Shown here one piece after another: positions 28,020 through 37,864 of a stretch of DNA of 64,000 nucleotides. The notes beneath the pieces were generated by a model. That model ran no database searches. It was not told the origin of the DNA and worked only from the letters and a program-made list of their open reading frames with translations. Positions within the stretch are counted from its first letter, which is position 1. Each line of letters opens with the position of its first letter. A program made the translations under genes and the position numbers. The stretch spans positions 568,553 through 632,552 of the forward strand of contig NZ_QNRH01000003.1 in the NCBI RefSeq assembly GCF_003314995.1, written 5' to 3'. The DNA comes from Pseudochrobactrum asaccharolyticum (GTDB taxonomy: Bacteria; Pseudomonadota; Alphaproteobacteria; Rhizobiales; Rhizobiaceae).

Positions 28020-28838
28020 TTAGGCCACTTGTACTATAAGTCCTTTATCCGATAGTGCTGATACAAATAGTGCCTCAGGCTGGCGATCCGTCAGAATGCC
28101 TGCAGCCTGTTCAAAATGCGCAACCCGCAACGGGGTCATACGGCCGAATTTTTCTGCACTGGCAAGAAACCAGGCCTCACCGGTATTCACCGCCATTCTT
28201 GAACGTAACTCCGCACCATTACGCGTAAAATCAGTGATCTCGCCATTGATGGTTACACCACCAGTGCCGAGAAAAGCCATATCAAAGCGGAAATTCTCTG
28301 CTGCCTGCAACACATCAATGCCGCTGCTGGACTCTTCAATGGCATTAATCTCTCCGCCAAGGATATGCACACGCACACCCTGCATATGGCAAAGTTGCAG
28401 CGCAATACGCAGGCTTGTCGTGCAAATTGTCAGGTTTTCCGGTATTTTCTCTTGCTGGCTCAGTGCCTGTGCCAGCGCCAAAGTCGTAGTTCCTGAGTCC
28501 AGAAACACCACCATATCCGAACGGATCAACCCTGCAGCGGCTGTTCCGATTGCCGCTTTTCCTGCGGCATTCTCCTCACTGCGCAACCCGAAAGCAGGTT
28601 CATTCAACTGGGGCTTTGTTGCCCCGCCATGAACAAGCGTTAGTAACCCGCGCTGTGCCAAATGTTTCAGATCGCGACGGATCGTTTCCCGAGATACATC
28701 GAAAAATGTCGCGACTTCACTGATGCCTGCAACACCATCTTCATTCAGCCTCCGTAATATTTCATCATGCCGTTGCGAAGCGAGAATGCGATGCTCTGCC
28801 GAACCATGCTGTTCAACATGCGATGATTTTTGTACCAC
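28020..28838 (-). CDS. DeoR-family transcriptional regulator
   Basis: 272-aa DeoR repressor: winged helix at the N-terminus (RHDEILRRLNEDGVAGISEVATFFDVSRETIRRDLKHLAQRGLL) and a DeoRC sensor domain with FLDSGTTTLALAQAL, the sugar-phosphate-isomerase-like ligand site. The frame opens with TTG 28844, but GTG 28838 has GGGAG seven bases upstream and is preferred. It sits between the AEP transporter genes and the FAD enzyme gene, with matching TGTTGCATT boxes on both of its sides. It therefore probably represses itself and the FAD enzyme gene until a phosphorylated or phosphonate ligand binds. Confidence 0.88.
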   Translation of the reverse strand: MVQKSSHVEQHGSAEHRILASQRHDEILRRLNEDGVAGISEVATFFDVSRETIRRDLKHLAQRGLLTLVHGGATKPQLNEPAFGLRSEENAAGKAAIGTAAAGLIRSDMVVFLDSGTTTLALAQALSQQEKIPENLTICTTSLRIALQLCHMQGVRVHILGGEINAIEESSSGIDVLQAAENFRFDMAFLGTGGVTINGEITDFTRNGAELRSRMAVNTGEAWFLASAEKFGRMTPLRVAHFEQAAGILTDRQPEALFVSALSDKGLIVQVA

Positions 28839-28859
28839 AGCCAACTCCCGATACAGAAA

Positions 28860-28906
28860 TGTTGCATTTTGTGGCTTTTAACAAAAAACAGCTCTGCAAT
28901 GCAACA
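28860..28906. promoter_or_regulatory. Inverted TGTTGCATT boxes upstream of deoR
   Basis: TGTTGCATT at 28860-28868 and its exact reverse complement AATGCAACA at 28898-28906, flanking the probable deoR promoter. They are identical in sequence to the two boxes before the FAD enzyme gene, suggesting autoregulation. Confidence 0.6.
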
Positions 28907-28942
28907 TATTCTGTAACCGCCAGTCGTTTAAGGCGCATCATT

Positions 28943-30961
28943 CTACATGCGCCATGTTTGTGTTTTACGCAGCAGCATTTGTGACAGGCCATAATGCACC
29001 AGCCGCGCTGCAACATTGGTATAGAAAATCATCATCCCCATTGCGGCGGCAGGCGCCACATCCCCTGCATCATCCATATTCAGTACAGCTACGGAAGCCA
29101 GCGTTGTATGAGCAGAATAGAGGAAGACCACTGCCGAGACTGTCGTCATCGCATTGACGAAAAGGTAGATTGAAATATCCAGAATGGCCGGCAGGCACAC
29201 CGGAACCGTCACCCGTGCGAATAACTTATAGAATGGTTGCTTGAGCGACGCCGAAACCGATTCAAATTCCGGATCCATCTGCTTCAGTGCGGTTAGTGCC
29301 GTCAGATGAGACACCGTATAAAAGTGTGTCACGGTACAGATAACAAGAATAATCATTGTCCCGTAAATGCCACTCAGCGGATTAGCCGGATTATTGAAAA
29401 AGAAGATATAAGCAAGCCCCAGCACCATACCCGGCACAGCCATAGGCAGCATGGCCAGAAACTGGAACAGGGCACGGCCTTTGGCAAAGCCCTCGGTTTT
29501 TTCAACCGCATAGGCGCCTACAAACACAACGACAGTGCCGATAATTGCGGTTAAAAATGCCAGCTGGATAGAATTGTAATAGGAACTCCAGCCACCGCCA
29601 TCCATACGCCCGAAGTCAAAATTGCGCAGGCTCAGGCTCATATCATAAGGCCAGAATTTTACGATCGCAGCCAGCTGGCAGACCAGCAGAAGTCCGGTGA
29701 TAAACAGCCCGATCAGAGTGCAGTAAAGCAAACACAGATTATCAAAAAGCGGTTTCTTTTTTGGTGAAAACGGCACAGCACGTGCAGATAATAGGGCAAC
29801 CTGTTTACGCTGAATGAAACGGTCAACAGCAAAGGCAATCACCGCAGGAAACAGCAACATCACCGATACAACAGCGCCGATTTCAAAGTTCTGCTGGCCA
29901 ATCACCTGCTTATAAATATCCACCGCCAGCACATTATACTGGCCGCCGATCACTTTCGGCAAACCGAAATCTGTGATGACCAGATTGAACACCACAAAAG
30001 CTGCGGAAATCAGACCATAGCGTGCGCCCGGTACTGTTACTGTCCAGAATGTACGCCACTTACTTGCCCGCAATGAATCCGCAGCTTCATAATGGCGGGC
30101 ATCTGAAACAGCCAATGCGGTTGAAATAATCATCAGCGCATGCGGAAACGTAAAGAAAACCGAGCCAAGTACGATGCCCAATGGCCCGTAAATCGGCAGG
30201 CCGAACAGTAGTTCCTTCAAAATCCCCTGATTACCAAACAGATAAATCAGCGCAATACCCGGCAACAGCGACGGCACCAGAATAGGCATTACCGCTACCA
30301 GCTTGAAAAAACCTTTAAAGCGCATCTTGGAGCGATTGAGCGCATAGGCAAAACCAAAGGCCAGCGATACAGTTAAAACCATACTGATAAGCGCAATCAC
30401 CAGCGAATTTTTGATCGACTGAAACAATGCCGGTGACGAGAAATATGCCCGGTAATTGTCCAGACCTGTAGTTTGCTGCGGCATCAGCATGACGCGGCGG
30501 AAATTATTGGAATCCACCTCCTGCCATTCCTGCCCGCGATAAGGTGCAGAGCCGATCAAAAACCGGCTGTCATCGGTCAAACCACGGATACGATAATGTT
30601 CCGCCCCGCGAAAACTGAAATCCGGAAACAATGCCACCGGTGACAAACGACCACTATTGGATGTCGACAGTTCTTCAGATGAAATCGTTTTCAGATCAGC
30701 ATTCAGCTGACTTAATGACTGAGCCGGAGCCCAGTTACCTTTGCCGTCACCAACCTGAACTTCATAATTTTCCAGCTGAAACTGGTAGCTGGCAAAGGAT
30801 TTAGACAGCATCACGTAAAGCGGTGCAGCCAATGTCACCAGCAGATAGGCACCGATAATCAGCATCATGCCGCGTTTGATCCAGTCATCAGAGCTGACCT
30901 TCTGACGGATCGCTTTTCCTGCGGGCATTACGGGGGCATTATAATCACTGACAGCACTCAT
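28943..30961 (-). CDS. phnU: 2-Aminoethylphosphonate ABC transporter permease, duplicated-domain type
   Basis: 672-aa inner-membrane permease with two BPD_transp_1 halves (about 12 helices), as in iron- and AEP-type importers. The EAA-like loops are visible: ADSLRASKWRTFWTVTVPGARYGLI in the first half and SASLKQPFYKLFARVTVPVCLPAI in the second. A periplasmic insert of about 120 aa follows the first helix. It overlaps the ATPase gene by four bases (ATGA), which fixes its start. With the PhnS- and PhnT-like neighbours it forms the AEP uptake system often called PhnSTU2 or AepSTU. Confidence 0.88.
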   Translation of the reverse strand: MSAVSDYNAPVMPAGKAIRQKVSSDDWIKRGMMLIIGAYLLVTLAAPLYVMLSKSFASYQFQLENYEVQVGDGKGNWAPAQSLSQLNADLKTISSEELSTSNSGRLSPVALFPDFSFRGAEHYRIRGLTDDSRFLIGSAPYRGQEWQEVDSNNFRRVMLMPQQTTGLDNYRAYFSSPALFQSIKNSLVIALISMVLTVSLAFGFAYALNRSKMRFKGFFKLVAVMPILVPSLLPGIALIYLFGNQGILKELLFGLPIYGPLGIVLGSVFFTFPHALMIISTALAVSDARHYEAADSLRASKWRTFWTVTVPGARYGLISAAFVVFNLVITDFGLPKVIGGQYNVLAVDIYKQVIGQQNFEIGAVVSVMLLFPAVIAFAVDRFIQRKQVALLSARAVPFSPKKKPLFDNLCLLYCTLIGLFITGLLLVCQLAAIVKFWPYDMSLSLRNFDFGRMDGGGWSSYYNSIQLAFLTAIIGTVVVFVGAYAVEKTEGFAKGRALFQFLAMLPMAVPGMVLGLAYIFFFNNPANPLSGIYGTMIILVICTVTHFYTVSHLTALTALKQMDPEFESVSASLKQPFYKLFARVTVPVCLPAILDISIYLFVNAMTTVSAVVFLYSAHTTLASVAVLNMDDAGDVAPAAAMGMMIFYTNVAARLVHYGLSQMLLRKTQTWRM

Positions 30962-32157
30962 CGCTTGCCCTTTCCGTCAAAAATCAGCAAACGGCTTTTC
31001 GGCAGTTCAACAAGAATGGTCATTCCTTCTGTCAGGCCAAGACGGCGCTCCGCATTGATGGAAAAATCAGCAATCAGCTGCTGGTTTTGCAAATAGGTAC
31101 TGCGCATATGCGTACGCCAGAACGAGCCGAGAAACTCCATACTCTCGATCTGGACTTCAATCAGATTTTCTCCGTTACCGGCTGAGGAACTGACATCCAG
31201 TGCGCGGCCATGGGGGATCACATCATTCGGCCGGATAACCACAACTGCTTCACTACCCGCCGGCAAATTATGCTCATGGCATTGCAAAACCAGATCTCCG
31301 GAGACGGCTGTGCCGTCTGCACCAATCGTGACCGGATATTTATTGGTCTCCCCGATGAAATCGGCAACAAACAGGCTACTCGGCTGGCGATAGACCTCAA
31401 GCGGCGTCCCGACCTGCTCGATTGTCCCTTTGTTCATCACCACGATACGGTCAGCCATCGCCAGCGCTTCTTCCTGATCATGTGTGACCATGATTGTTGT
31501 CACGCCGAGTTTGCGCTGTAATTCTTTAATCTCATGGCGCAGGTGCACGCGCACTTTGGCATCAAGAGCAGAAAGCGGCTCATCAAGCAGCAAAAGTCCG
31601 GGTGAAATCGCAATCGCTCTTGCCAGTGCAATACGCTGCTGCTGACCACCCGACAGTTGCGCCGGATACTTCTTCGCCTGATCCGCCAACCCGACCAGTT
31701 CCAATAATTCCGCAACGCGTTGCATAATCTCGGCGCGCGGTTTTTTCATATTTTCAAGCCCGAAAGCGATATTCTTCTCAATCGTCAGATTAGGAAACAG
31801 AGCATAGGACTGAAAGACTATGCCGTAATCCCGTTGTGCAGGCGGCAGGCAGGAAATATCTTTTTCTGCCTGATGCACTGTGCCTCTTGTTTGCAAGTCC
31901 AGCCCCGCAATGGCACGCAGCAATGTGGTCTTGCCGCAACCTGAAGGCCCCAGAAAACAAATGAACTCGCCTTCTCTTATATCCAGATTAATATCCTTCA
32001 GAGCATAAAACTCGCCGAAGGCTTTCCACAAACCATCTACTTTGAGATATTGTTGCTTATTGATTGCCCTGTCGGCAGCAGTCAATTCCTGCTGACCAAT
32101 GCGGACAGCATCCGTCGCCATTTCATGTTTCACGAATTCATTCCTCTGGACTGACAT
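30958..32157 (-). CDS. phnT: 2-Aminoethylphosphonate ABC transporter ATP-binding protein
   Basis: 399-aa ABC ATPase. Walker A GPSGCGKTT, signature LSGGQQQRIALARAIA, Walker B LLLLDEPLSALD and the H-loop VTHDQEEALAMADR are intact, followed by a C-terminal TOBE-like regulatory domain. Of the possible starts, ATG 32157 has GGGAGTG upstream and gives a normal length; the frame runs back to 32205. It is encoded between the binding protein and the permease, with a stable hairpin directly upstream. It energises AEP uptake. Confidence 0.9.
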   Translation of the reverse strand: MSVQRNEFVKHEMATDAVRIGQQELTAADRAINKQQYLKVDGLWKAFGEFYALKDINLDIREGEFICFLGPSGCGKTTLLRAIAGLDLQTRGTVHQAEKDISCLPPAQRDYGIVFQSYALFPNLTIEKNIAFGLENMKKPRAEIMQRVAELLELVGLADQAKKYPAQLSGGQQQRIALARAIAISPGLLLLDEPLSALDAKVRVHLRHEIKELQRKLGVTTIMVTHDQEEALAMADRIVVMNKGTIEQVGTPLEVYRQPSSLFVADFIGETNKYPVTIGADGTAVSGDLVLQCHEHNLPAGSEAVVVIRPNDVIPHGRALDVSSSAGNGENLIEVQIESMEFLGSFWRTHMRSTYLQNQQLIADFSINAERRLGLTEGMTILVELPKSRLLIFDGKGKR

Positions 32158-32173
32158 GTTCACACTCCCTGAA

Positions 32174-32196
32174 CGAACGCGGAAAATCCGCGTTCG
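32174..32196 (-). repeat. Stem-loop between phnS and phnT
   Basis: Perfect ten-base arms CGAACGCGGA / TCCGCGTTCG with a three-base loop, 17-39 bases upstream of the phnT start and without a T-run. Probably an mRNA-stabilising or attenuating element that keeps the binding protein in excess. Confidence 0.65.
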
Positions 32197-32308
32197 CAGT
32201 CGCATTATGCGTGCCTGTTAGAGTAGCTTCGGAAAAACACGGGATCCGCCTGTATCCGAAACCATGCAGAAAACAGAACTGTGATTGTTCCGAAGAACTG
32301 AGTTCTGC

Positions 32309-33331
32309 TCAGCCTTTGGATTCAGATTTTGAATCGTAGCGCTTTGACCATTCTTCCAAAATGGTTTTGCGGTTATTTGCCGCCCATTCCAGATCATTCT
32401 TGATCATTTTCTTTTCAAGATCAGCTGGAATATGCTCTACCGGCTTGGCAATGCCAGGCAGGGCAACCACTGCAAAGCTCTGGTTCAAAGCTGTCATCGC
32501 ATTGGGTGTCAGCGTCCAGTCCATCAGTGTTTGAGCCGCCTCCAGATTTTGTGTTCCTGCCATAATCGCGACAGCTTCAGACTCCCAACCGGAGCCCTCT
32601 TCAGGGAAAATAATATCCACCGGCGCACCGGCGCTCTTTACCTGAGATGCCGGAAATTCGAAGGAAACACCAATCGGCACCTCGCCTGCACCGGCCATTT
32701 TGCACGGTTTGGAGCCGGAATGCGTGTAATTGGCGATGTTTTCATGCAGGGCATCCATGTAATCCCAACCGCCTTTTTCGCCAAACATCTGCAACCATGA
32801 AGAAACATCAAGGAAGCCGGTGCCGGATGATGCCGGATTAGGCATAACGACATGGCCTTTATATTCAGGCTTGGTCAGGTCTTTCCAGCTTTTCGGCGGT
32901 TTCAGGCCAAGTTTTTCGGCCTCAACGGTATTGAAACAGACGGCTGCAACATAGGCATCAAGGCCGATCCAGCTGGTCGGGCGATCCTTATCCACAAAAC
33001 GCGGATCCAGCTTGTCGACATCCTTCGGAGTATAAGCTTCCAGCATACCTTCATTTTTGAGGATCAAAAGCGATGTCGCTGCAATACCCCAGACGATATC
33101 GGCCTTCGGATTGTTTTTCTCGGCCAGCAGCTTCGCAGTCATAACCCCTGTGGAGTCACGCACCCAGTTCACTTTAATATCCGGATGATCTTTATTGAAG
33201 GCCTCTGCAAAACGTTGCAGATCAACAGCTTCAAAAGCAGTATAAACAGTCAGTTCTGTTTGTGCATAAGCACTTGATGCCAAAGCAATACCGGCAGCAA
33301 GGGACAGAATAAAAGCGCGATGCTTTTTCAT
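32309..33331 (-). CDS. phnS: 2-Aminoethylphosphonate ABC transporter substrate-binding protein
   Basis: 340-aa periplasmic binding protein of the iron/AEP class. Signal peptide MKKHRAFILSLAAGIALASSAYA, then the family's TELTVYTAFEAVDLQRFAEAF opening, PKADIVWGIAATSL, NPASSGTGFLDVSSWLQ and VGVSFEF-like ligand-cleft segments. The frame extends five codons upstream to 33346, but ATG 33331 gives the cleaner signal peptide, with GGGGAAA upstream. It lies in the operon between the lyase gene pbfA and phnT, as in AEP clusters of rhizobia. The specificity assignment rests on resemblance to the AEP-specific family and on context. Confidence 0.88.
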   Translation of the reverse strand: MKKHRAFILSLAAGIALASSAYAQTELTVYTAFEAVDLQRFAEAFNKDHPDIKVNWVRDSTGVMTAKLLAEKNNPKADIVWGIAATSLLILKNEGMLEAYTPKDVDKLDPRFVDKDRPTSWIGLDAYVAAVCFNTVEAEKLGLKPPKSWKDLTKPEYKGHVVMPNPASSGTGFLDVSSWLQMFGEKGGWDYMDALHENIANYTHSGSKPCKMAGAGEVPIGVSFEFPASQVKSAGAPVDIIFPEEGSGWESEAVAIMAGTQNLEAAQTLMDWTLTPNAMTALNQSFAVVALPGIAKPVEHIPADLEKKMIKNDLEWAANNRKTILEEWSKRYDSKSESKG

Positions 33332-33484
33332 TTCATATTTCCCCATTGTTATATCAGCCTTTTATTATGTATTTGATGGCTGATTGCTTATTTTTATACC
33401 TGCTTTTGCAGGCTGTTCCCTCTTATGGCTCTTCATAGTGCGAACCATCATTGAATAAGTAAAATCTATTTATTTTATACATCA

Positions 33485-33510
33485 CCCTTCAAAACTTATA
33501 GGTTGAAGGG
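33485..33510 (-). repeat. Hairpin downstream of pbfA
   Basis: Eight-base arms CCCTTCAA / TTGAAGGG just after the pbfA stop, with no T-run on the minus strand. A second small hairpin (CCTGC-N4-GCAGG, 33399-33412) lies in the leader before phnS. Together they suggest transcript processing or a separate phnS promoter. Confidence 0.45.
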
Positions 33511-33530
33511 GTTTTCTGCCGGACATGAAA

Positions 33531-34883
33531 TTATATGCCCGCCAAAATTGCCTTTTCGACAATAGTCAGCGCTTGTTCAAGTTCTTGCTGCGTAATGATG
33601 AGCGGCGGTGACAAGGTCAGCACATTACCCTGACTGATCTTGAAACTGACGCCGCCCTCCAGACAGCGGTAATAAACTGCTTCAGCCAGCGCATTATCCG
33701 GTTCTCGGCTTTGCCGGTCACGAACCAGCTCCACGCCGAACAGCAAGCCGCGTCCTCGCACATCGCCCACATGCGGTGAGCGCAATTGCAACTCCCTAAG
33801 GCGGTTGATGACATATTGACCAAGTTCGGCGGCACGCTGAACCAGCCCTTCTTCCTCAATAATCTGAATTGTGGTGAGTGCGGCGCGGGTCGTCACCGGA
33901 TTTTTCTCATGCGTGTAATGCCCGATCGCAAAATCACCGCATACATCCAGATCACGGCGCACAATTGCCGCCGCAATCGGCAGCATACCGCCACCCAGCG
34001 ACTTACCAAGCACAATCATATCCGGTGTCACACCATCATGATCGGACGCAAAAAACTTACCCGTCTTGCCAAGTCCGGTTGGGATTTCATCAAAGATCAA
34101 CAAGCTTCCGTGGCGGTCACAAGCCTCGCGTACTTTTTGCCAGAAACCGGGTGGCGGCGGATAGGGTGTGGCACGCATCGGCTCAGCCACCACAGCAGCA
34201 ATATCACCCTCACGCTCCAGCACAAAAGAAACAATATCCGCGCAAGCAATGCCGCAGCTTTCAGGCCCTTTATGTTTGTAATGGCAGCGGTAACAGGCAA
34301 AAGGGGGAACATGTTCGGCACCGGACAATAATGGCACTGCAATACCTGAACGGAATGTTGCTTCCCCGCCCACAGATGATGCACCAAACCCTGCGCCGTG
34401 AAAGGCATCCCAGAAAGACAGGGTTTTAAATCGCCCTGTGGCTGCACGCGCCACTTTCAGCGCCACCTCAATGGCATCAGACCCGCCGGTTGTGAACAGT
34501 GTTTTTCCCAGATTGCCTGGTGCTATTTCAGCTAGCTTCTCGGCCAGTTCAATTGCCGGTTCACAGGTAAAACGGCGTGGTGCAAAACTCAAATCATCCA
34601 TTTGTTGCTTAACGGCAGCAATCAGTTTGGGATGGGCATAACCGATATGATGGGCGCTGTTGCCGTGAAAATCCATAAAACGACGCCCGTTGGCATCTTC
34701 AATCCAGATACCCTGCGCCTTAACAATCGCTGTGAGGCAAGGGCTGGAAAGGCTCTGATGCAGAAAAACATCTGCATCACGGCGCAGCACTTCCTCCATA
34801 TAAGGACTGTTTTGCTGCGCCTGCCATCGCTGCCTTGCCTCAGAGCGATTAGATTCACCTTCTGTGTGTACTGCCAGCTTCAT
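33531..34883 (-). CDS. pbfA: Class III aminotransferase-fold lyase, probably (R)-1-hydroxy-2-aminoethylphosphonate ammonia-lyase
   Basis: 450-aa PLP enzyme of the class III aminotransferase fold. Landmarks: EDANGRRFMDFHGNSAHHIGYAHPK, FTTGGSDAIEVALKVARAATG, D265 in LIFDEIPTGLGKTG (binds the pyridine nitrogen) and the Schiff-base lysine K294 in VLGKSLGGGM. In AEP clusters such proteins were shown, to my knowledge, to be PbfA, which removes ammonia from (R)-1-hydroxy-AEP to give phosphonoacetaldehyde, the substrate of PhnY. A true transaminase is the alternative. ATG 34883 has GGGGAGGCGG upstream. It lies between phnY and phnS in the same operon. Confidence 0.78.
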   Translation of the reverse strand: MKLAVHTEGESNRSEARQRWQAQQNSPYMEEVLRRDADVFLHQSLSSPCLTAIVKAQGIWIEDANGRRFMDFHGNSAHHIGYAHPKLIAAVKQQMDDLSFAPRRFTCEPAIELAEKLAEIAPGNLGKTLFTTGGSDAIEVALKVARAATGRFKTLSFWDAFHGAGFGASSVGGEATFRSGIAVPLLSGAEHVPPFACYRCHYKHKGPESCGIACADIVSFVLEREGDIAAVVAEPMRATPYPPPPGFWQKVREACDRHGSLLIFDEIPTGLGKTGKFFASDHDGVTPDMIVLGKSLGGGMLPIAAAIVRRDLDVCGDFAIGHYTHEKNPVTTRAALTTIQIIEEEGLVQRAAELGQYVINRLRELQLRSPHVGDVRGRGLLFGVELVRDRQSREPDNALAEAVYYRCLEGGVSFKISQGNVLTLSPPLIITQQELEQALTIVEKAILAGI

Positions 34884-34999
34884 ACTCGCCGCCTCCCCAA
34901 ACGGTTTTCAGATAATGTGGCGGCTGCGATACGCATGCCTGTTTATGATTTATTGCATTTTGCGTATCGCGAACCTTATCTCAGACTGTTTTCCGCTGC

Positions 35000-36457
35000 T
35001 CACTCCCATGGCAGCGAGAAGGTTTTGACATTGGTGAAGCTTTTCATCGCCTCAATCACACCTTCTTTATATCCGTTGCCGGAATCTTTAATCCCGCCGA
35101 AAGGCGACATTTCAATACGGTAACCCGGTACTTCCCAGATGTTAACCGTGCCGACATTGAGCCCTCGGATGTATTTCTGCATACGCCGGTAATCATTGGT
35201 GCAGACACCCGAGGATAAACCAAAATCTGTCGAGTTAGACAGCGCAATCAGCGCATCATCATCATCCGGCGCGCGAATAATCGGAATAACCGGCCCGAAA
35301 GTTTCCTGCATCACCAGTTCCGAGCTGTGTGGTACTTCGTCCACCACAATCGGTGGCAGTAAAGCGCCCTGACGACCCGGATCATAGAGAATTTTTGCTC
35401 CCTGCTCGGCTGCCATATAGACCAGTTTTTCAAACCGTGCGGCAGCTTGTTCATGGACGACGGTACCGAGTTCTGTTTTCGGATCCATCGGATCACCAAA
35501 GCGTATTTTCTTTGCCCGCTCCAGCACCATCGGTACAAAACGGTCGGCCACGCTTTCCTGACACAGGATACGTTTCACGGCCGTGCAGCGCTGGCCGGAG
35601 TTTTTCGTCGCCCCCGCCACAGCAAGATCGGCCGCTTTAGCCAGATCATCATCACTCAGATCATTGAGAATAATCAGCGGATCATTGCCGCCAAGTTCCA
35701 GCACTGTGCGTTTATAGCCCGCAGTATTGGCAATCATCTTGCCGACAGGAACACCGCCGGTAAAGGTAATCAGATCAATATCCGGATTGGTAATCATCTC
35801 CGAGCCGATATCTTTCGGCAGCCCTGTCACCACCGACAGCATTTCCGGCGGCAATCCGGCTTCATACATAATATCGCACAGCAATAATGCGGTCATCGGC
35901 GTCAGTTCGGTCGGCTTTACCACCACGCAATTATTGGTGGCAATTGCCGGCGCCACTTTATGCGAAACCATGTTCAGCGGGTGATTAAACGGTGTGATTG
36001 CTGAAATCGAACGCAATGGCTCACGAAACGTGAAAATCTTGCGGGCCTTACCGTGCGGTGTCAGATCACAGGAGAATATCTCACCGTCATCATGCAGGCA
36101 CATCTGCCCTGCCAGCGTAAACACGTCATAGGCGCGACCGACCTCATAATAGGAATCCATCTTGGAGATGCCCAGTTCCGAAGTAATCAGATCAGCCATT
36201 TCTTCTTTGCGTGCCACCAGCAATTCAGCTGTGCGCAGCAGAATTTTCTGCCGCTCATAGCGTGTCAGCTTCGGCTTATAGGCTGCGGCAATCCTGAAAG
36301 CCTCACGGGCATGTTCGGCGCGCCCTGCCGGAACCGTGCCGATGACCGCATTTGTGTAAGGGTAATGCACATCAAAAACGGCATCCGCATCGACCTTTTT
36401 ACCGGCGATCCGCATAGGCTCATGTCTGGTTTTAATGATTGTTTCCGGCTTCACCAC
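35000..36457 (-). CDS. phnY: Phosphonoacetaldehyde dehydrogenase
   Basis: 485-aa NAD-dependent aldehyde dehydrogenase that oxidises phosphonoacetaldehyde to phosphonoacetate. Catalytic C291 in [12 protein letters not shown] and E254 in VLELGGNDP are present. R108, H159 and R290 are where I recall the phosphonate-binding residues of Sinorhizobium PhnY. This agreement supports the GTG start at 36457, which also has AAGGGGAG upstream, and the length equals that of PhnY. The C-terminus [16 protein letters not shown] is also PhnY-like. It acts between PhnW/PbfA and PhnA. Confidence 0.92.
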   Translation of the reverse strand: MVKPETIIKTRHEPMRIAGKKVDADAVFDVHYPYTNAVIGTVPAGRAEHAREAFRIAAAYKPKLTRYERQKILLRTAELLVARKEEMADLITSELGISKMDSYYEVGRAYDVFTLAGQMCLHDDGEIFSCDLTPHGKARKIFTFREPLRSISAITPFNHPLNMVSHKVAPAIATNNCVVVKPTELTPMTALLLCDIMYEAGLPPEMLSVVTGLPKDIGSEMITNPDIDLITFTGGVPVGKMIANTAGYKRTVLELGGNDPLIILNDLSDDDLAKAADLAVAGATKNSGQRCTAVKRILCQESVADRFVPMVLERAKKIRFGDPMDPKTELGTVVHEQAAARFEKLVYMAAEQGAKILYDPGRQGALLPPIVVDEVPHSSELVMQETFGPVIPIIRAPDDDDALIALSNSTDFGLSSGVCTNDYRRMQKYIRGLNVGTVNIWEVPGYRIEMSPFGGIKDSGNGYKEGVIEAMKSFTNVKTFSLPWE

Positions 36458-36550
36458 AAAGGCTCCCCTTCAATTCACCCTACCGGAAACCGTCCTAAGC
36501 TTTAAAAGCAGAGACCGGTTTACCGGCACGGGGGAATGTTTTCCCTCAAC

Positions 36551-37810
36551 TTACGACTGAGCTACCGCAGCTGTAACTGCATAGAAAAACGCATCAAAAT
36601 TGCGTAAAACCGGTGCTTCCGGCAAATCCGGCATCTGACGGTTCACGATGAAAGGCACGGCCTGTTCTGTCAGTCCGCCATGCGAACGCAAAGGCTCATT
36701 CAATGCTGCAAGATCATGGCGATGCTCGCTGGTACCGATGGCTTTATTCTCCGATGAGACCAGAACAATATCGCCGATACGGTCTTGAGGCAGCTCAAAA
36801 CGCTCAGCAGCATCAGCATTGTTCAGCACCACATCAATGCCTTCAATGGCCGCCAGCCGTTTCATAATATCACCGATATCCGCACCATCCGGCAGATAGG
36901 CTGTTGCAAAAGAACCAAGCGCGCCGTGATGCACCACATAAGGATCTGTAATCGGCAGAATAACCCGCGCGGCATCTTTGCCCAGCCATTCGTCGAGAAC
37001 ATCCTGCACATAGACAACATCCGGAGAACCGTCGGCTTTATGTTTCGGCTTCATGCCGTGATCCGCAGTCACCACAATGGCCGCGCCTAAAGCATCCAGC
37101 TCGGCCAGATATTTGTCGAACATTTCATAAAACGCATTGGCCTGTGGCACACCCGGTGCATATTTATGCTGCACATAGTCTGTTGTGGTCAGATACATCA
37201 CATCAGGCCGGAAAGTTTTGAGCAGCTTCACACCGGCAGCGAACACAAATTCTGAAAGCTCTGCGGAATAAACCTCCGGCACCGGCATACCCAACCATTG
37301 CGATGCATTATCAATGCCGTTCTCTGCTTTTGTTGTCGTATCAGAACGCTCTGCCGAAAAACAAATCGCGCGATTATCGCCGAATTGCAGGCCTGCCCCC
37401 AACAAAGCCCGCAGCTTGTCTTTGGCGGTCACAACCGCGACTTTCGCACCGGCATCATAGAAGCCTTTGAAAATGGTCGGCGCACGCAGAAAGCGCACAT
37501 CATTCATCATCACTTCCGTACCGGTTTCACGATCATAGAGATAATTACCGCAAATGCCGTGCACTGCAGGCGGGCGCCCCGTAGCGATGGAAAGATTATT
37601 CGGATTGGTAAAGCTCGGAATAACACTATGGGCTGTGCGCACCGTTCCGGTCTCTTTAATACGCTTAAGTGTCGGCATCAGCCCTGCAGCAATCGCCTCA
37701 TCCAGATAAGCCGGTTCGCACCCGTCAAGACAGATCGCGATAGCGGGGACGTTCGGCCAGTTATAATCACGGCCGTTCACGGTTACGGTTACCTTGGTCA
37801 TCTTGTTCAC
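36551..37810 (-). CDS. phnA: Phosphonoacetate hydrolase
   Basis: 419-aa member of the alkaline phosphatase superfamily that splits the C-P bond of phosphonoacetate to acetate and phosphate, using two zinc ions. The metal ligand D29 (AIAICLDG), the nucleophile T68 (IPSFTNPNNL), TTTDYVQHKYAPG, VTADHGMKPKH and the late RSHGGL histidine are visible. I chose GTG 37810 because GGAGG lies seven bases upstream, and because it places the Asp and Thr at 29 and 68, as I recall for the Sinorhizobium enzyme. ATG 37801 is the alternative. The frame itself opens at 37843. Confidence 0.92.
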   Translation of the reverse strand: MNKMTKVTVTVNGRDYNWPNVPAIAICLDGCEPAYLDEAIAAGLMPTLKRIKETGTVRTAHSVIPSFTNPNNLSIATGRPPAVHGICGNYLYDRETGTEVMMNDVRFLRAPTIFKGFYDAGAKVAVVTAKDKLRALLGAGLQFGDNRAICFSAERSDTTTKAENGIDNASQWLGMPVPEVYSAELSEFVFAAGVKLLKTFRPDVMYLTTTDYVQHKYAPGVPQANAFYEMFDKYLAELDALGAAIVVTADHGMKPKHKADGSPDVVYVQDVLDEWLGKDAARVILPITDPYVVHHGALGSFATAYLPDGADIGDIMKRLAAIEGIDVVLNNADAAERFELPQDRIGDIVLVSSENKAIGTSEHRHDLAALNEPLRSHGGLTEQAVPFIVNRQMPDLPEAPVLRNFDAFFYAVTAAVAQS

Positions 37811-37864
37811 TTCATTATCCTCCGCAGGCGGCATTGCGCTCACCTGCTGTTTTCAATTTAAAAC

